64,000 nucleotides of DNA from Taeniopygia guttata. Taxonomy: Eukaryota > Chordata > Aves > Passeriformes > Estrildidae. Below the pieces are notes generated by a model. The model searched no databases. It was not told the origin of the DNA and worked only from the letters and a program-made list of their open reading frames with translations. Shown here piece after piece: positions 49,956 through 60,689 of the stretch. Location of the stretch: positions 121,064,501-121,128,500 of the forward strand of contig NC_133026.1 in NCBI RefSeq assembly GCF_048771995.1. Direction: 5' to 3'. The translations under genes were made by a program, and so were the position numbers. Each line of letters starts with the position of its first letter. The first letter of the stretch is position 1.

Positions 49956-52900
49956 AGACAAGACAGAGGGACACACAGAGACATTTCTCTCTTTGGCTGA
50001 GTTCTGTGGCAGAGGGGACAACTGAAAATCCTTGCAGCTGCAAGGCTCAGAGAGCCATTACCTTTCAGAATTCTGGCAAATACACACTGACTTGATTAGA
50101 ACTATCCTATGATGTAAAATCAATATATGAAAATACACTTGTGAGAGTAATTAAATTATCTTGCACTTGCTTGTTTGTTGAATTTTCTTCATTTCTTCAG
50201 TAATGCAGAAAGCTTCCAAAGCTTTAGCTTTCAAAATCTTACTACCAGCTTGACAGAAGGTTATTACATTGCATTTAACTTTCTTAGTTGTTTCAAGGAT
50301 TTCCTGATGCATTTTGAATTGCTATTAGGCACCATTTTGTAAATGAGACAGCTTAGGGGATAGGATACAGAAACTACAACTGCATGTCTGTGGTGGCCAT
50401 CTAACTTTTGTCAATAGCAATTACAGTAAATGAAAATGAATTGGAATTCCAACTCTGCTTGCTAACTGACAGCAACTGCATCAGAAGCTATCCTGACAAC
50501 TGACATCCAAGTTGTGATGCCTCAATGAAATGGGTGAAAGAAGAAGTACCAGACTCCATTCTTATCCTTCTGGGACAGGGTTGGATCACTAGATAATTTG
50601 TGGAAATACATACTACCCATAGTCAATGACCAAATAAGGAACTTCACTTTACAGGATTGTCAATCTATCACCTTTCAGGAGCTTTAGGTTCACTTAAAAA
50701 AATTAACTTTAGCAGAAAAGGATGTTATTGCTTTTACTGAGGTTACTGAAAGGGTAAGATCATTCTCAGTGATGCTAATGGGAAGGTACAGGGGTGATAG
50801 GAGTTAATTGCACAGTTACCACTCTATTATTGATTTATACTCTCCTGACATTTACAGAGAAATAAAATAGAGTTTACATTTTACACTCTCACAAAATACA
50901 AGACACATAAACTACTATAGAAAGTCAGAATTGAAATTGTTAAAATTGTTACATGCAAAGGAATAAAGCAGAAAAGAGGTAATTTCTCTCTGTTTCCTTC
51001 CATGAAGCATTAAAAATATAATTAGGGATTTTGAATTAAAGCACAAAAAGAATATCCATATACTAAAAGAGTTTACTCTTCCAATTGATATGTGCATATA
51101 CAGATGTTCTGCCTCTGGGATTAGCACAACTCTTGTAATTAAGGCCCACAAGAGGGCTGCATATATGTATTTTGCTACACATTTTTACTCTATAAAATAT
51201 TAAGATGAAACATGAATAGAAATTAATTGGTTTAAGTTTACCTGTTTGAACAGTGGCAGTCAATTTAAAGCATAAAAATAGTTGATTTGCCTTGGAAGAG
51301 CTTCTTTTGGCAGCCTATTCAGTGTGCTAATTGACTTTGGTCACTTTTGTCCCTTAACAAGTCAGGATAAGAGACTTTTTGAAGATAAGATTCTTCAAGA
51401 AGCTTCATCTAATACCTTCTTCAGTCATAGGGCTCAAATAAGTTTCAAGTTTCCTAATCCCCTTCCCTGTTTCATACAACACTATAGGATGAATGGTATT
51501 GGGAAGAGATGCTTCCAATACAGAGGAAGGTCTGAAGTTCACTTCACAGTACATATTTCCAGCCCTGATGGAAGATGGTGCACACCAGTAGCTCAGATGC
51601 AACACAAGCCCTGGTTCCCATGCATATGGCTCGTATCAAGCACTTGAAAAAATATGTCTTGGATCTTCCATGCATGCTTTATAGCACTGAGTTCTTGTGC
51701 TAGACCCAGTGGAGTATGTTCTTTCATCTTTAGGGAGTCTGAAGCCTCTTTCCTTTCCTATCTGTGTCTGGCCTTCTCTCCAGAAGTTCTATTTGTTACA
51801 ATGTGAGGAACATCCCATTACACTAGGTACATGAATAAGCAAATGGAACACAGTGAGCCTAGAAACTTGTCAAAATATCGCACAATGAATCTACTGAGAA
51901 AGCAAAGAAAGCAGTACATTTAAAAAAATGTATAAATATGTATATAAATCATGCCTCAAAAACAAATCAGCTGTTCTGTGACAATGGTAGCAGAGACAAT
52001 AGAGAAGCAGCTGTTTCCCAAGGAATTCTTTCTCAGAGCATCCAATGAATTCCACACTGGGGAGAAAATTTTCTTTCAAAGTACTCTTCTCCAGCATGCT
52101 TATTTTGGTTTACATCTTTTGTATTAAAGAGGAAGGCCAATAACTCTTAAAACAGCTATCTTGTAACAAGTTTGATGCATTTCATTTCTTCTAACCAGCA
52201 CATCACCTGGACTTAAATGGTTTTTTTGTTTCATTTTCTCAGGAAAATGTGGATACTGTAAAATTTATCCATGTTAGCATGCTACCATACCACATACAAA
52301 CTTTCTAGGAAAAAACAATCAGTACTTCACTAAAACATCCTACTGTCAGGCCAGCAAAAACATGCATGAATCTTTCCCATTGAGTGAAAGAAAATGCCTG
52401 TGTACAAAACAGTATAAGAAAATTACTGAAAATTAACAGTATTATTTTATATAGTGCAATATGGGGTGCAGTTATTTTTATGGTGACCCCAGTACATTTC
52501 ATGAGGTTAATGACAAAACTTTACAAATTATTTAATAAATAAATATATCGTATCTTTGCAACCTTAAGTGATGCTTGATTTTACAATTTCTTTTTTAAGC
52601 TTTTAGTTTTATGCAAAATATTTAAATAAATGACAAATTTAAGTTTACCATCTAGAATTTAAGAATGCTCATACTGCAATGATGTTCAAGGTTAGACTGA
52701 AGAGAGGTTGTTTCACAATTATTTCACATGGTTCTCTCTGAAAATGAAAATGCAATGTTTTTAGCTCTAGCTATGTTAAACACCAGTCTTAAAAATAACT
52801 ACTGAAATTACAAAATGTCATTCTTCTCTATTTTTCTTACCTTAGAAATAAAAATGGGCTCATATTATTAACATAAATCTGAACACAGTAGAGTTTGATC

Positions 52901-53102
52901 ATGTGTGGTGAATGTTGCTGAGCTCTATACAGAGTATGAGGAATATACATGAATCACTGCTCTGGGTTCTTCATAGCTTTGGTAGTTCTATGACTGCATG
53001 AAAGGCTGAGGTACATACAAAAGGGTCTGCCCCTTCTGGATTTGATAACTTCAGAACTTGAAGATAGACAGAGATTCTTCTCCTCAGGGATGACTAAAGT
53101 TA
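49956..53102. other. AT-rich non-coding DNA, no gene recognised
   Basis: Three kilobases without an identified repeat. The longest open frame (51282-51647, plus, 121 codons) has no recognisable domain or good splice context. It is treated as chance. Confidence 0.55.
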
Positions 53103-53152
53103 TACAATGGTTCATGTTGGAATTAACCTTAAAGATCATCGAGTTCTTATAC
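53103..53152 (-). mobile_element. CR1 LINE tail fragment (short)
   Basis: 'caatggttcatgttggaatt' and 'aaccttaaagatcatcgagt' match the reverse complement of the last 50 bp of CR1. The right boundary is unclear because the following text is not recognisable. Confidence 0.68.
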
Positions 53153-55199
53153 CTTCAACATCTCCAGCACTGTAGTTAACCCAGAATATAGCCACTTACC
53201 TTCTGCTGCAAGCTGCCAGCCCTCCTTTTATCTGTGTTTTAAACATTATACCTCCCGTTCAGATCTCCTATCATAACTTGCACGCATGCCCAATGCTGTA
53301 AGAATCATCTGACAGGAAACAAGCTGATGCAATTTTGATACAGTTGGTAGCGGATGTGAGGAAGTGGCAGCTTTAAGCTGGGCAACCTAAGAAGTTTTTG
53401 GAGCAAAGGTGGGATTGGCCAAGTACTTCAACATTCACCTGACTTCAGCCCTTCAGCCTCAGGTCCTATGGACAAGATTTGGGCCGCCTTCTGCACTAAA
53501 GACATGACCATGTGTAACCATCAGGAAGGAGTTAGCCAGATTTTACTAAAGGAGCACTTTTCAGCTGAAGATGAATCACTGTGGTTTACATGGATTGAGG
53601 AGAATGTGAGAGAATACTAAAAAAAGTAAATAAAACCATGAGCATTGCCATGAGTCTGTGCCTCCACTTAAAAGGTGGTGATTTGCAAAGGGAAAAAGTT
53701 AAATTCTTTTGAAAAATAATTTAACACCCAAATGGGCTCCAAACCTATTCCACAGTTATTTAAGTTCAGTGCCAAGAACAATGCACTCTGGAATGCTATA
53801 AAACAATCTGGCAAACTTTAAGACCTGGGCAAAATTGAATTGTCTTGTCTTTTCTGCATCATTGCGAGCATAAAAATAGCCCAGACAGACCACTTAGTTT
53901 TAACTATCATTATTAACACAGAAATGGAATTTCTTAAAAGGTTCATTAGACTTCCAGAGTGCTTTTAGCCACAAAGCCTGACAGAAAACAGAAGTTTTCA
54001 TCAGTTGGTGTCATGGAGATTGCATTATTCCCAACTCTCAGCAGAAGATGGTTTCCATACACCACGTCTACACTGTCAATATCAATATGTACACACTGTT
54101 TAGCAGTATACACAGTGTGAATTATACTCACTTATCAGTAAAAGATAATTTTCTTTTTCCAGGCCTACATTTTGAATTCAATCTCCTCTAACTGAATCAA
54201 TGAGTTGGAACTATTTTGTGCACAAATTATGTATCAGATGCATGCTCATCCTATTAATCTCTCTTGCAGCCAGTTTCATTTTTGCTGTGTTCTCGTATCA
54301 ATACTATTTAAATCTCTTTCAACAGCAATGTTCTCTGCTTACCTATCCTACAGTTTCCAAGGTATTTCCCTGTATCATCAGGCAGGCAGTCTAACACAAC
54401 CACTGCATACTCATAGATGGAGAAGCCTCCGCTTGAGTTAGGATCATTCCAGAGTAGCCCATATTGCACAGACCATGTAGACTAGCAGATATAGACCCAT
54501 GCTAAAATTGCCATGCATATACATCCTTTTGATAAGCCCTAGGTATATTCTAAACCACATGATAGGCATCAAATAATCACAGAACAACACACTTCACCTG
54601 CATATACCAAGCAACAAATCCTTAGACAGCTGATCTGCTGTGACCAGTACTTTTACATATGAGATGTTGAAGTACTTACAATAAGCATTTTCCTTCCATC
54701 TTTTATTCATGCATGCATTTCTTGAATGTATTTTGGGAGGAAACTAATCCTAATTTGCATAGGGTATATTATGAATATGTTCTGGAGTTAGCAACAGGAT
54801 CAAAACTATATCTCCAAATATGCAGCTACTGTCTTCAGCTGGGGAATAATTTCCATTATATGTGTTCTCATTACATCAGTGGAGCATTTGCGTTTCCGAG
54901 CCCTTACTCCTGCTTTAGCCTGGTAGGATTTTTTTTTTCAGAAAAACAAACATGGTGAGCATGATTCATACTCTCACACATTCACTATAGGTGTATTAAT
55001 GAGAATGTCCTAGACGATGATGTACTCCACACCCTTTATTTGCAGGACCAGGGGACGTGGTTTTTCTGGAGAATGAATTGTTAGAACCTCTGACATGAGT
55101 CAGGTGAAGCAAACGGGAAGGAGATCCTGGTTCTTACACTCTTACTCAGCCACCTATCTATTTGTGGAGTGAAAGGATCAAGATGGGGAGTGGGGTGGG
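53153..55199. other. Non-coding DNA leading to the first CpG island
   Basis: No gene or repeat was recognised. The DNA is still AT-rich to about 55000, after which GC rises steadily. A T-run lies near 54930-54939. Confidence 0.6.
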
Positions 55200-55410
55200 G
55201 CTGGGGTTGAACTAAGCATTCAGGCAGCGTCAAACCTTTCGGCTGCCCATCGTTTCCTCCCCCCCGCGACATGTGAGAAGCTTTGCATGTGACACTTGGC
55301 ACATGCTGGCAGGATTCTGCCCACTTTCGGACTTGCAGGCTGCCGGCTGGCAGCTCCTCCCTTGCTCCCGCTGCGGGCACCCTGCGGTTGTGCTCCCCGT
55401 GCCCGGTGGC

Positions 55411-55450
55411 GGAGGCGGCGTGGGGCGGGCGGAGGCGGCGTGGGGCGGGC
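55411..55450 (+). repeat. Tandem duplication, 20-bp GC-box unit x2
   Basis: The 20-mer 'ggaggcggcgtggggcgggc' is present twice without change, doubling a GGGGCGGGC GC-box (SP/KLF-type site) inside CpG island A. It is followed by more GGCGGC text to 55490, all G-rich on the plus strand. Confidence 0.92.
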
Positions 55451-55492
55451 GGCGGCGGGCGGCAGGTGCCGGGCGGCGGGCAGCTCGGCCCG

Positions 55493-55508
55493 CACCGCTA
55501 GGTGGCAC
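55493..55508 (+). promoter_or_regulatory. CTCF-like motif in CpG island A
   Basis: CACCGCTAGGTGGCAC contains CTAGGTGGCAC, which fits the CTCF core positions 4-14. The only core deviations are G for A at position 3 and G for C/T at position 15. It is the best CTCF candidate in the window. Its first twelve bases match the site at 12577-12588 (minus strand). Confidence 0.45.
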
Positions 55509-55745
55509 GGCTGGGTCTCGCACGGCTCCCCCGTACCTGCGGCGCTGCCCGGCCCGGCCCGGCCCGGCACGGCACACCCCGCCGCAGCCGCAGCCCCCCC
55601 GCCCCGTTAGACAGAGCGGAGCAGCGGGAGCCCCCCGCGCCTCCCGCCTCCCTGCGCTGCTAATGAGAGGAACGGCCGAGGGAGGGAGGCGCAAATCATC
55701 TTAAAAGAGAGGCAGAAAATGACCGCGGGCAGCCGCCACGAGGCG

Positions 55746-57069
55746 GGTTTTGTTCGGCCGCTCTGGCAGTAAACTCGTGTAATCTGCAGTCATTAGCATA
55801 ATCTTCAAAGATCTTTAGGGGGATAATCTTTAAAATGCCTGGGGTGCTCGCTTGTGAGGCTCCTAAATAGGATATCGTCTGAGGGCCGGGGATACCCTTT
55901 GAGGTGTCTTTCTTGGGATTCGAGGGGTTCCTCTCCGCCTTCTGCTGTGGCGGACAATAATGTGATCTCCGCCTGGATGGGGGTCAGGAGAGCACTGCGG
56001 CGCTGAACACTCAGACCTACTCTCTGGCGGGCTTTTAATTTACGAGGGGGAGAGGCATATATTTTCCCTCGAAGTTTACTTTTCGTCAAGGGTAATTATC
56101 TCACTTGCATTTGAACTCTTCGGGGGACTAGAATGAGTTTTCAAGCATTCGATTCCCCTGCCTGAAATCTATAGCTCTTTTGTGTGAACCTCCAGAGCTC
56201 TGGAAATGAACAACCCAACCCGCGGTTTGCAGAAATGTTCATTGCAGCGAAGGGCGTGTTCGGAGAACACAAACAGCACCCATAGATAGTTGCCAAGGGC
56301 ACCTAATACATCTTTGCATTACACCTTGAACCAGTTTGCCCATATCTCCGACTTTTTATTGCACGGATCATAAACGATTGTAAAGTCTGCAAATCTTTCA
56401 TGAAATCCTGACAATTAATAGTTTAGCCAGGGAACCTCTAAAGAAACCACTCTAATGCATCCCTTGAAAACCGTTCACAGCCGCGTGGTGCCGGCGTAAT
56501 CTGACGATTCAGAGTTTTAAGAGGTTTACGGCTTTTCTTTTTCATTTGAACAATGCACTTTCACTCTGTTTTTCGAAGCAACAAAACGCAGAAACCTTAG
56601 TACAGAATGCCAGGTGCTCTCTGATCAGAAGGAGGGGGAAAGGGCTCTGCAGAAGTCAGCTTGAACGCTCGATACCAGAACCTGTAAAATTAGACTGCGT
56701 TTCCCATTTATGGTTTCAGGTAACCACATAAAACTATCTGTTTCTTTAAACCGGTTTGGTCCTGATCGTTTCCTGTATTGCGCTTTTAAAGGCAGGAGCA
56801 CCCCGTGACCCCAAGTGACTATAGTTCCCGGCAGCCGTTTAGATGGTTTTTGAAGGCACGTTGGGGTCCTTTATCAATTATTCGTGATAACAAAGGAAAG
56901 GCGCTTGCCTCAAGATGGGAAAGTTTTTCAAGGGAAGCTCCGGCGAGGAGAGAAGTGCCTAGTTCCCCATAAATGATTTACGAAGGACGGATCAGTAACA
57001 GGGAAAAAAGCAGCCCAGGGGAGGGAAAGAGTGCACACAAACAGTTGCTTCACCCGCAGGTTAATGATA
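55746..57069. other. Repeat-free intermediate-GC DNA, possible conserved regulatory block
   Basis: No transposon text is present here. Transcription-factor-like words are dense. ATAATCTT occurs at about 55798 and 55825, with a TCF/LEF-like TTCAAAG between them. TTTATTGC (HOX/CDX-like) lies near 56355, and CAATTAAT lies near 56412. The near-palindrome at 56868-56896 contains AACAAAGG (SOX-like). Loss of repeats and retention of such words between two CpG islands is typical of developmental enhancer or promoter clusters. Conservation itself cannot be seen from one sequence. Confidence 0.4.
56868..56896. promoter_or_regulatory. Near-palindromic SOX/homeobox-like element
   Basis: CCTTTATCA at 56868-56876 mirrors TGATAACAAAGG at 56885-56896, apart from a three-base insertion in the right arm. 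The spacer AATTATTCG includes AATTA, a homeodomain core. The right arm carries AACAAAGG, a SOX-family word. It is flanked by the CpG blocks. Confidence 0.35.
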
Positions 57070-57780
57070 CCGGAACGAAGCGAGAGGAGACCGGGCGGGT
57101 TGCCGCGATGGGCGGCCGCCCGTTTCCGACCCCAGCCCCTGTCCCGCCGCCCGCAGAGGCAGCTCCGCCAGCTCCTCTTGTTTTCTCCCCGAGTAAACTG
57201 CCTGGCGAGGGCTTGACAAACGCTGCTGGGAGCAGGTCGGGAAGGGCAGACCCTCGCAGATGTTGCCCTGCGGGAGCGTGCCGGGCTGCTCGCCCGGAGC
57301 GGGGGTCGCTGGCCCCGCTGGAACGAGGGGGCTATGCCGGCGGCCGCAGCCCCGCGGGCAGCCGCCCAGCAGCTGTCTGCGGACACAGCCAGAGGCAGCA
57401 AAGTGATTAGAGGGGCTTCTTCAAAATGGCACAGAGATCATACTGTCTGGGACATTCCCCTTGAGGTCAACGCTTGGATATATTCGTTATCTCCGCTGTA
57501 AAAGGCTTCGTGGGTTTTCTCCCCTCGGCACCGTCTCCCAGCCCTGCTCCTCGGGGTGTAGTTAGGAGAGCAAAAGGGGCTTCTCCTGCCTCCCATGGCC
57601 CAGCTGGTGCTTTCGGAGACGCGGGGCAGAGGGATCTGACCGCTGCCCTACTGTCTTGGTGCTCCATCCTCAATAGAGGGAAGGACGACTGGAGGTGGCG
57701 GAAGCCCCCCACCCTTGAGGGAAGCGGGAAGGGCTCGGCCATGGGCGCCGGGGCAGTTTACAGCTACCGTAGCTCTTAGA
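57070..57780. promoter_or_regulatory. CpG island B
   Basis: A second CpG-rich block, densest at about 57095-57375, with SP1-like GGGCGG words and several CCGCC runs. Open frames on both strands (up to 157 codons at 56928-57401, minus) overlap each other heavily and are explained by composition. The island is weaker toward 57450-57780. Confidence 0.7.
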
Positions 57781-59329
57781 GCCGTCGCATGATTTCATCG
57801 TGGACGTGCACGTGAAAATGCTGCTTCAGAGGTAGCACCGGCGGCGAGGTGTCCATCAAGGGACTCTGTGCCGCACCCCACTCTTCCTCAAAAACGTTGG
57901 TAACTGTAAGAGGCAACCACTTAATAAAAACCATTTAAGGAAACGCTGAAGTTGAAATGAAAACCACTAGTTACATTAAGGTTAAATCAAACGTGGCCTT
58001 ATGTGATGAGAAATAGGAGCGAATATTCCCCTCACATGAAAGAAATTCCATTTACTCTTCTGCAAGCTATTTGGTTTTGGAACAAAGCAGTACCCTTCCC
58101 GCACAAAGAATAATAATAACGTTTGTATACGCTGAAGGGACTGGAATCAAAACGTCTTGACGCCCTCCTCCAACTCCCCCACCCCCCATCAAATCAACCC
58201 GCATCTGGATGCAAGTATAACTGAATACACTTGCCTCTGATGAGCACACGGCTTTAGCGTGTTTACTTTATTCTAATTAAGACAGCAAAGAAACTCCGAC
58301 ACTTCCTCTTCATTCATCTAAGAAAACTGGTTATTAGCCCACGGCATATGCCCGAGATTCTCTGAAGAGAGGTAAAAAACAACTCTCACGTTAAGTGACA
58401 GTCACTTTTTAAACCGGCTATTTGTGCCTGCGGATTGCTCCGAGGCGCGATAGAGCCAGCAGCAGTAACGTTTATTTCACTGTCAGTGCTGCTCCTGCCT
58501 GCAGTATTTTATCTGCGGCAGGAGATGGGCAAGAACTCCTCAGAAACAAGTCTTCCTCGGCCACTTTTATTGGTCCTTTAAAAACCGCCTTTAAAATAAC
58601 ACCGGAGGGCTTTGGATGTATTTACACCTTTCTTGTGGCTATCTGGACAATTATTTCCAGTGATTATGAATGTTTTGTAATGGGGAGGGGGTGTGGAATT
58701 GTCAAGCAAAATTATCTTTGTTCTTTTCAAGGGACAATCGAAAGCCCCTAGAAACTGGATCCAGAGTTTTCACGGCAAATTCTGGAAATGAGGAATTGGC
58801 CATCTTAAAGAGATCCAACAGCATGGCAAAGTACCGCCGGTAAGAAAGTAGAGGAAACCCGCTGATCTGCTCGCCGGGGAAACCAATCAATCACCGGCCG
58901 CTTTCAGAGACTGAAGGAAGAGAACATTTTTCATATTTTTTTTTTCCAACCTCCTTCCTGTGTAGAGCCCGTGCAGTCCCTCTCCTGTGAGAGCGTCGTT
59001 AAATCACTGACACGGGTGTGCGGGTGCGGATGTCAGGCGTGTTTCATGCACCCACGGCAAGGCAGCCCCTTCTTATGGGGACTGTAGTCAGTCTTACATG
59101 GGAACTTGTGCCAAATATCCACCCTTCACGCGGCCGAGGAGGCCCCCACAGATGATGTGTGGAGTGACAAGGCACCATCCTTCTTGAATTATTTCCTTTC
59201 TTCCTAATGCCTCTGCGGGTGTGAGCGGGTAGTATCATAAGCAAGGCGTTAATTATTGTTTCGAGTTTGTGACTGTTCAATGTCTGAAAACAACGGCAAT
59301 TATTATTTTATAAACACTTCCTCGTGTCA
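57781..59329. other. Repeat-free intermediate DNA between CpG islands B and C
   Basis: No transposon, exon or protein similarity was recognised. The 109-codon plus frame at 58422-58751 looks incidental. A T-run lies at 58936-58946. CpGs remain scattered through this stretch at a higher level than in the desert to the left, and it may contain further regulatory DNA. Confidence 0.5.
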
Positions 59330-60112
59330 CGACCTTCCCAGCTCTAAGAGGCCGGCGAAGTGTCTTTAGCGCAGGGAACCCAGAGCTTGCAGTGGATCCC
59401 CGTGTTTGATCCCATTTCTTTACATAGCCAAGCACTGAGCTAAAAAGAGGGGGCTTCTTTCCTCCCGTGACAGCTTCAGTGAAGACACCGGGAGAGCGGC
59501 ACCGGGATGGGAGCATTAGAAGCCGGGGTGCCCGCAAATGTGTGGCCACCCAGCACGGCGGGGAGCGGAGGGCCGCGGGCGGGTGCTGCGGGGACGGCCC
59601 CGGGACACGGGTCGCCGTTCGCTCGGTCTCTGCAGAGCGCTGGGCTCGCCTACCGGGGCAGAGCCGGGCGGCCCGGGGGACATTTGCCCTGGTCACAGAG
59701 GCAAGGGCGACCGGCGGGGTACAGCCACGGGAGCGGGGCGCTGGCCGCTTTCCAGTCCTGGCGGCCGGGGGCGCTGCCGCGGAGCCGGCCGAGGGCACCA
59801 GGGCTGGGAGCCAAGGCCCGTGGCAGCCCCGCACTCCCGCCAGCCGCTCCCGGGCCGTGAGGGGAGCGGCGGGCCCGCCCGCCGGCGGGGCGCGGGCTGC
59901 GCAGGCCAGGGGCTGGCAGCGGCGGCAGCAGCAGCTTTCAGTTTTCATTGAGGCCGCTGGTTACTGTTTAACGTCCCCACCCACGTTTCAGTTTGTTTAG
60001 TAAATCGATCTGATGCTGGGGCTGAGGCTGCTGCCCTGTCGCCATTGAGCAAAGTTAATTCACGCTCACACATACTCTCTCTCCTCCTCCTTCTCTTCCT
60101 TTCCCGCTTCAG

Positions 60113-60276
60113 CATATGGTGAGGACGTTGTCACCGCACCTAACAAGTCGCGCAGCCCAGCGCCGAGACGCCCGCGGGGAGCCGGGGGGTGCGGGGGAGG
60201 CAGGAGGCCCGGGGGATGTCGCCGGCCTGAGCTGCGAGCGCGCCGTCGGAGGCCGAGGGACGGGGCGGCCCCGCCG
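60113..60276 (+). other. Putative exon (164 bp) in CpG island C
   Basis: Upstream lies an unusually long pyrimidine tract ('ctctctctcctcctccttct', then 'cttcctttcccgcttcag') ending with AG at 60111-60112. Downstream is the donor G|GTAAGT with GT at 60277-60278, a near-perfect match to the vertebrate 5' splice consensus. Together they frame a 164-bp GC-rich block. It holds an ATG at 60116-60118 with a frame open up to the donor (53 codons plus two bases, arginine/glycine/alanine-rich, no family recognised). This could be a 5' untranslated or early coding exon of a plus-strand gene lying mostly to the right of the window, or an exon of a long non-coding RNA. The donor signal is stronger evidence than the open frame. 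Confidence 0.4.
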
Positions 60277-60448
60277 GTAAGTTCGCGGGACGGCGGCCGC
60301 CCAGTGACACAGCCCCGCGCCGCCCGCCGCGCCGCAGGGCCGACGTGCGCGGCGGCACAGCTGGTGGCCGAACGGACAGCAGCCGGTTTGGGGGGGATTT
60401 TACGTTATTCTTTTTTAATTATGATTATTTTTTTTCCCTGAGTCGGCT

Positions 60449-60459
60449 GGTCACGTGTC
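60449..60459. promoter_or_regulatory. E-box GGTCACGTGTC
   Basis: A palindromic CACGTG core with GTCACGTG context, as bound by USF and MiT/TFE-type bHLH-zip factors. It lies within CpG island C, about 170 bp after the putative donor site. Confidence 0.4.
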
Positions 60460-60522
60460 CCTGTTATCGGCTCCAGGGGCGTTGCGGGGAAAGGCGCCGC
60501 ACTGGGCGCAGCTCCGGGGCGG

Positions 60523-60575
60523 GGTGTGCGTGTGTGTCCCTCAGAGAGTGCGTGCCCGTGTGTGCGTGTCCCCGT
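60523..60575 (+). repeat. Alternating GT/GC-rich tract
   Basis: Stretches such as GTGTGCGTGTGTGT (60523-60536) and CGTGTGTGCGTGTCC alternate purine and pyrimidine, the type of DNA that can adopt the Z form near active promoters. It is a low-complexity feature. Confidence 0.6.
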
Positions 60576-60689
60576 CCCGGCCGCTCTGCCCCTGCGCCGC
60601 GTCCGGCCGCACCGCTGCCTGGCGCCGTGATGGCATTTGTGGCTCCTCAACAGCCCAAGTCACGGCTTTGCACTAGGTTAAGGAACATT

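Larger units (their letters stand above)
55200..55745. promoter_or_regulatory. CpG island A
   Basis: A sharp switch to GC- and CpG-rich DNA. By direct count there are about 11 CpG in the 60 bases 55441-55500, while typical 60-base lines in the preceding 50 kb have none or one. GC-box words (GGGGCGGGC) occur at 55422-55430 and 55442-55450. Such unmethylated islands mark promoters or polycomb-regulated elements in birds. Overlapping open frames of 100-154 codons on both strands reflect the lack of AT-rich stops and are not taken as genes. The direction of any transcription cannot be told. Confidence 0.8.
59330..60680. promoter_or_regulatory. CpG island C (largest)
   Basis: The largest CpG-rich block, densest at 59480-59900 and 60150-60380. 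It contains the exon-like block 60113-60276, a G-rich cluster at 60176-60215, an E-box at 60451-60457 and an alternating GT/GC stretch at 60523-60575. Long frames here (223 codons at 59277-59948, minus; 177 codons at 59467-60000, plus; others) overlap on both strands. They read as arginine/alanine/glycine/proline-rich text, which is what GC-rich non-coding DNA gives. It most likely holds one or more transcription starts. Confidence 0.82.

Noticed and set aside
55220..55704. Open frames of 104-154 codons on both strands in CpG island A
   Set aside because: Same composition effect, with mutual overlap in several frames and no recognisable protein.
56928..57410. 157-codon minus and 145-codon plus frames in CpG island B
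   Set aside because: They are opposite-strand overlaps in GC-rich DNA with no domain or splice support.
59277..60000. Long GC-rich open frames (223 codons minus, 177 codons plus, others)
   Set aside because: They overlap one another on both strands, read as Arg/Ala/Gly/Pro-rich text, show no domain, and are expected where AT-rich stop codons are scarce in a CpG island.
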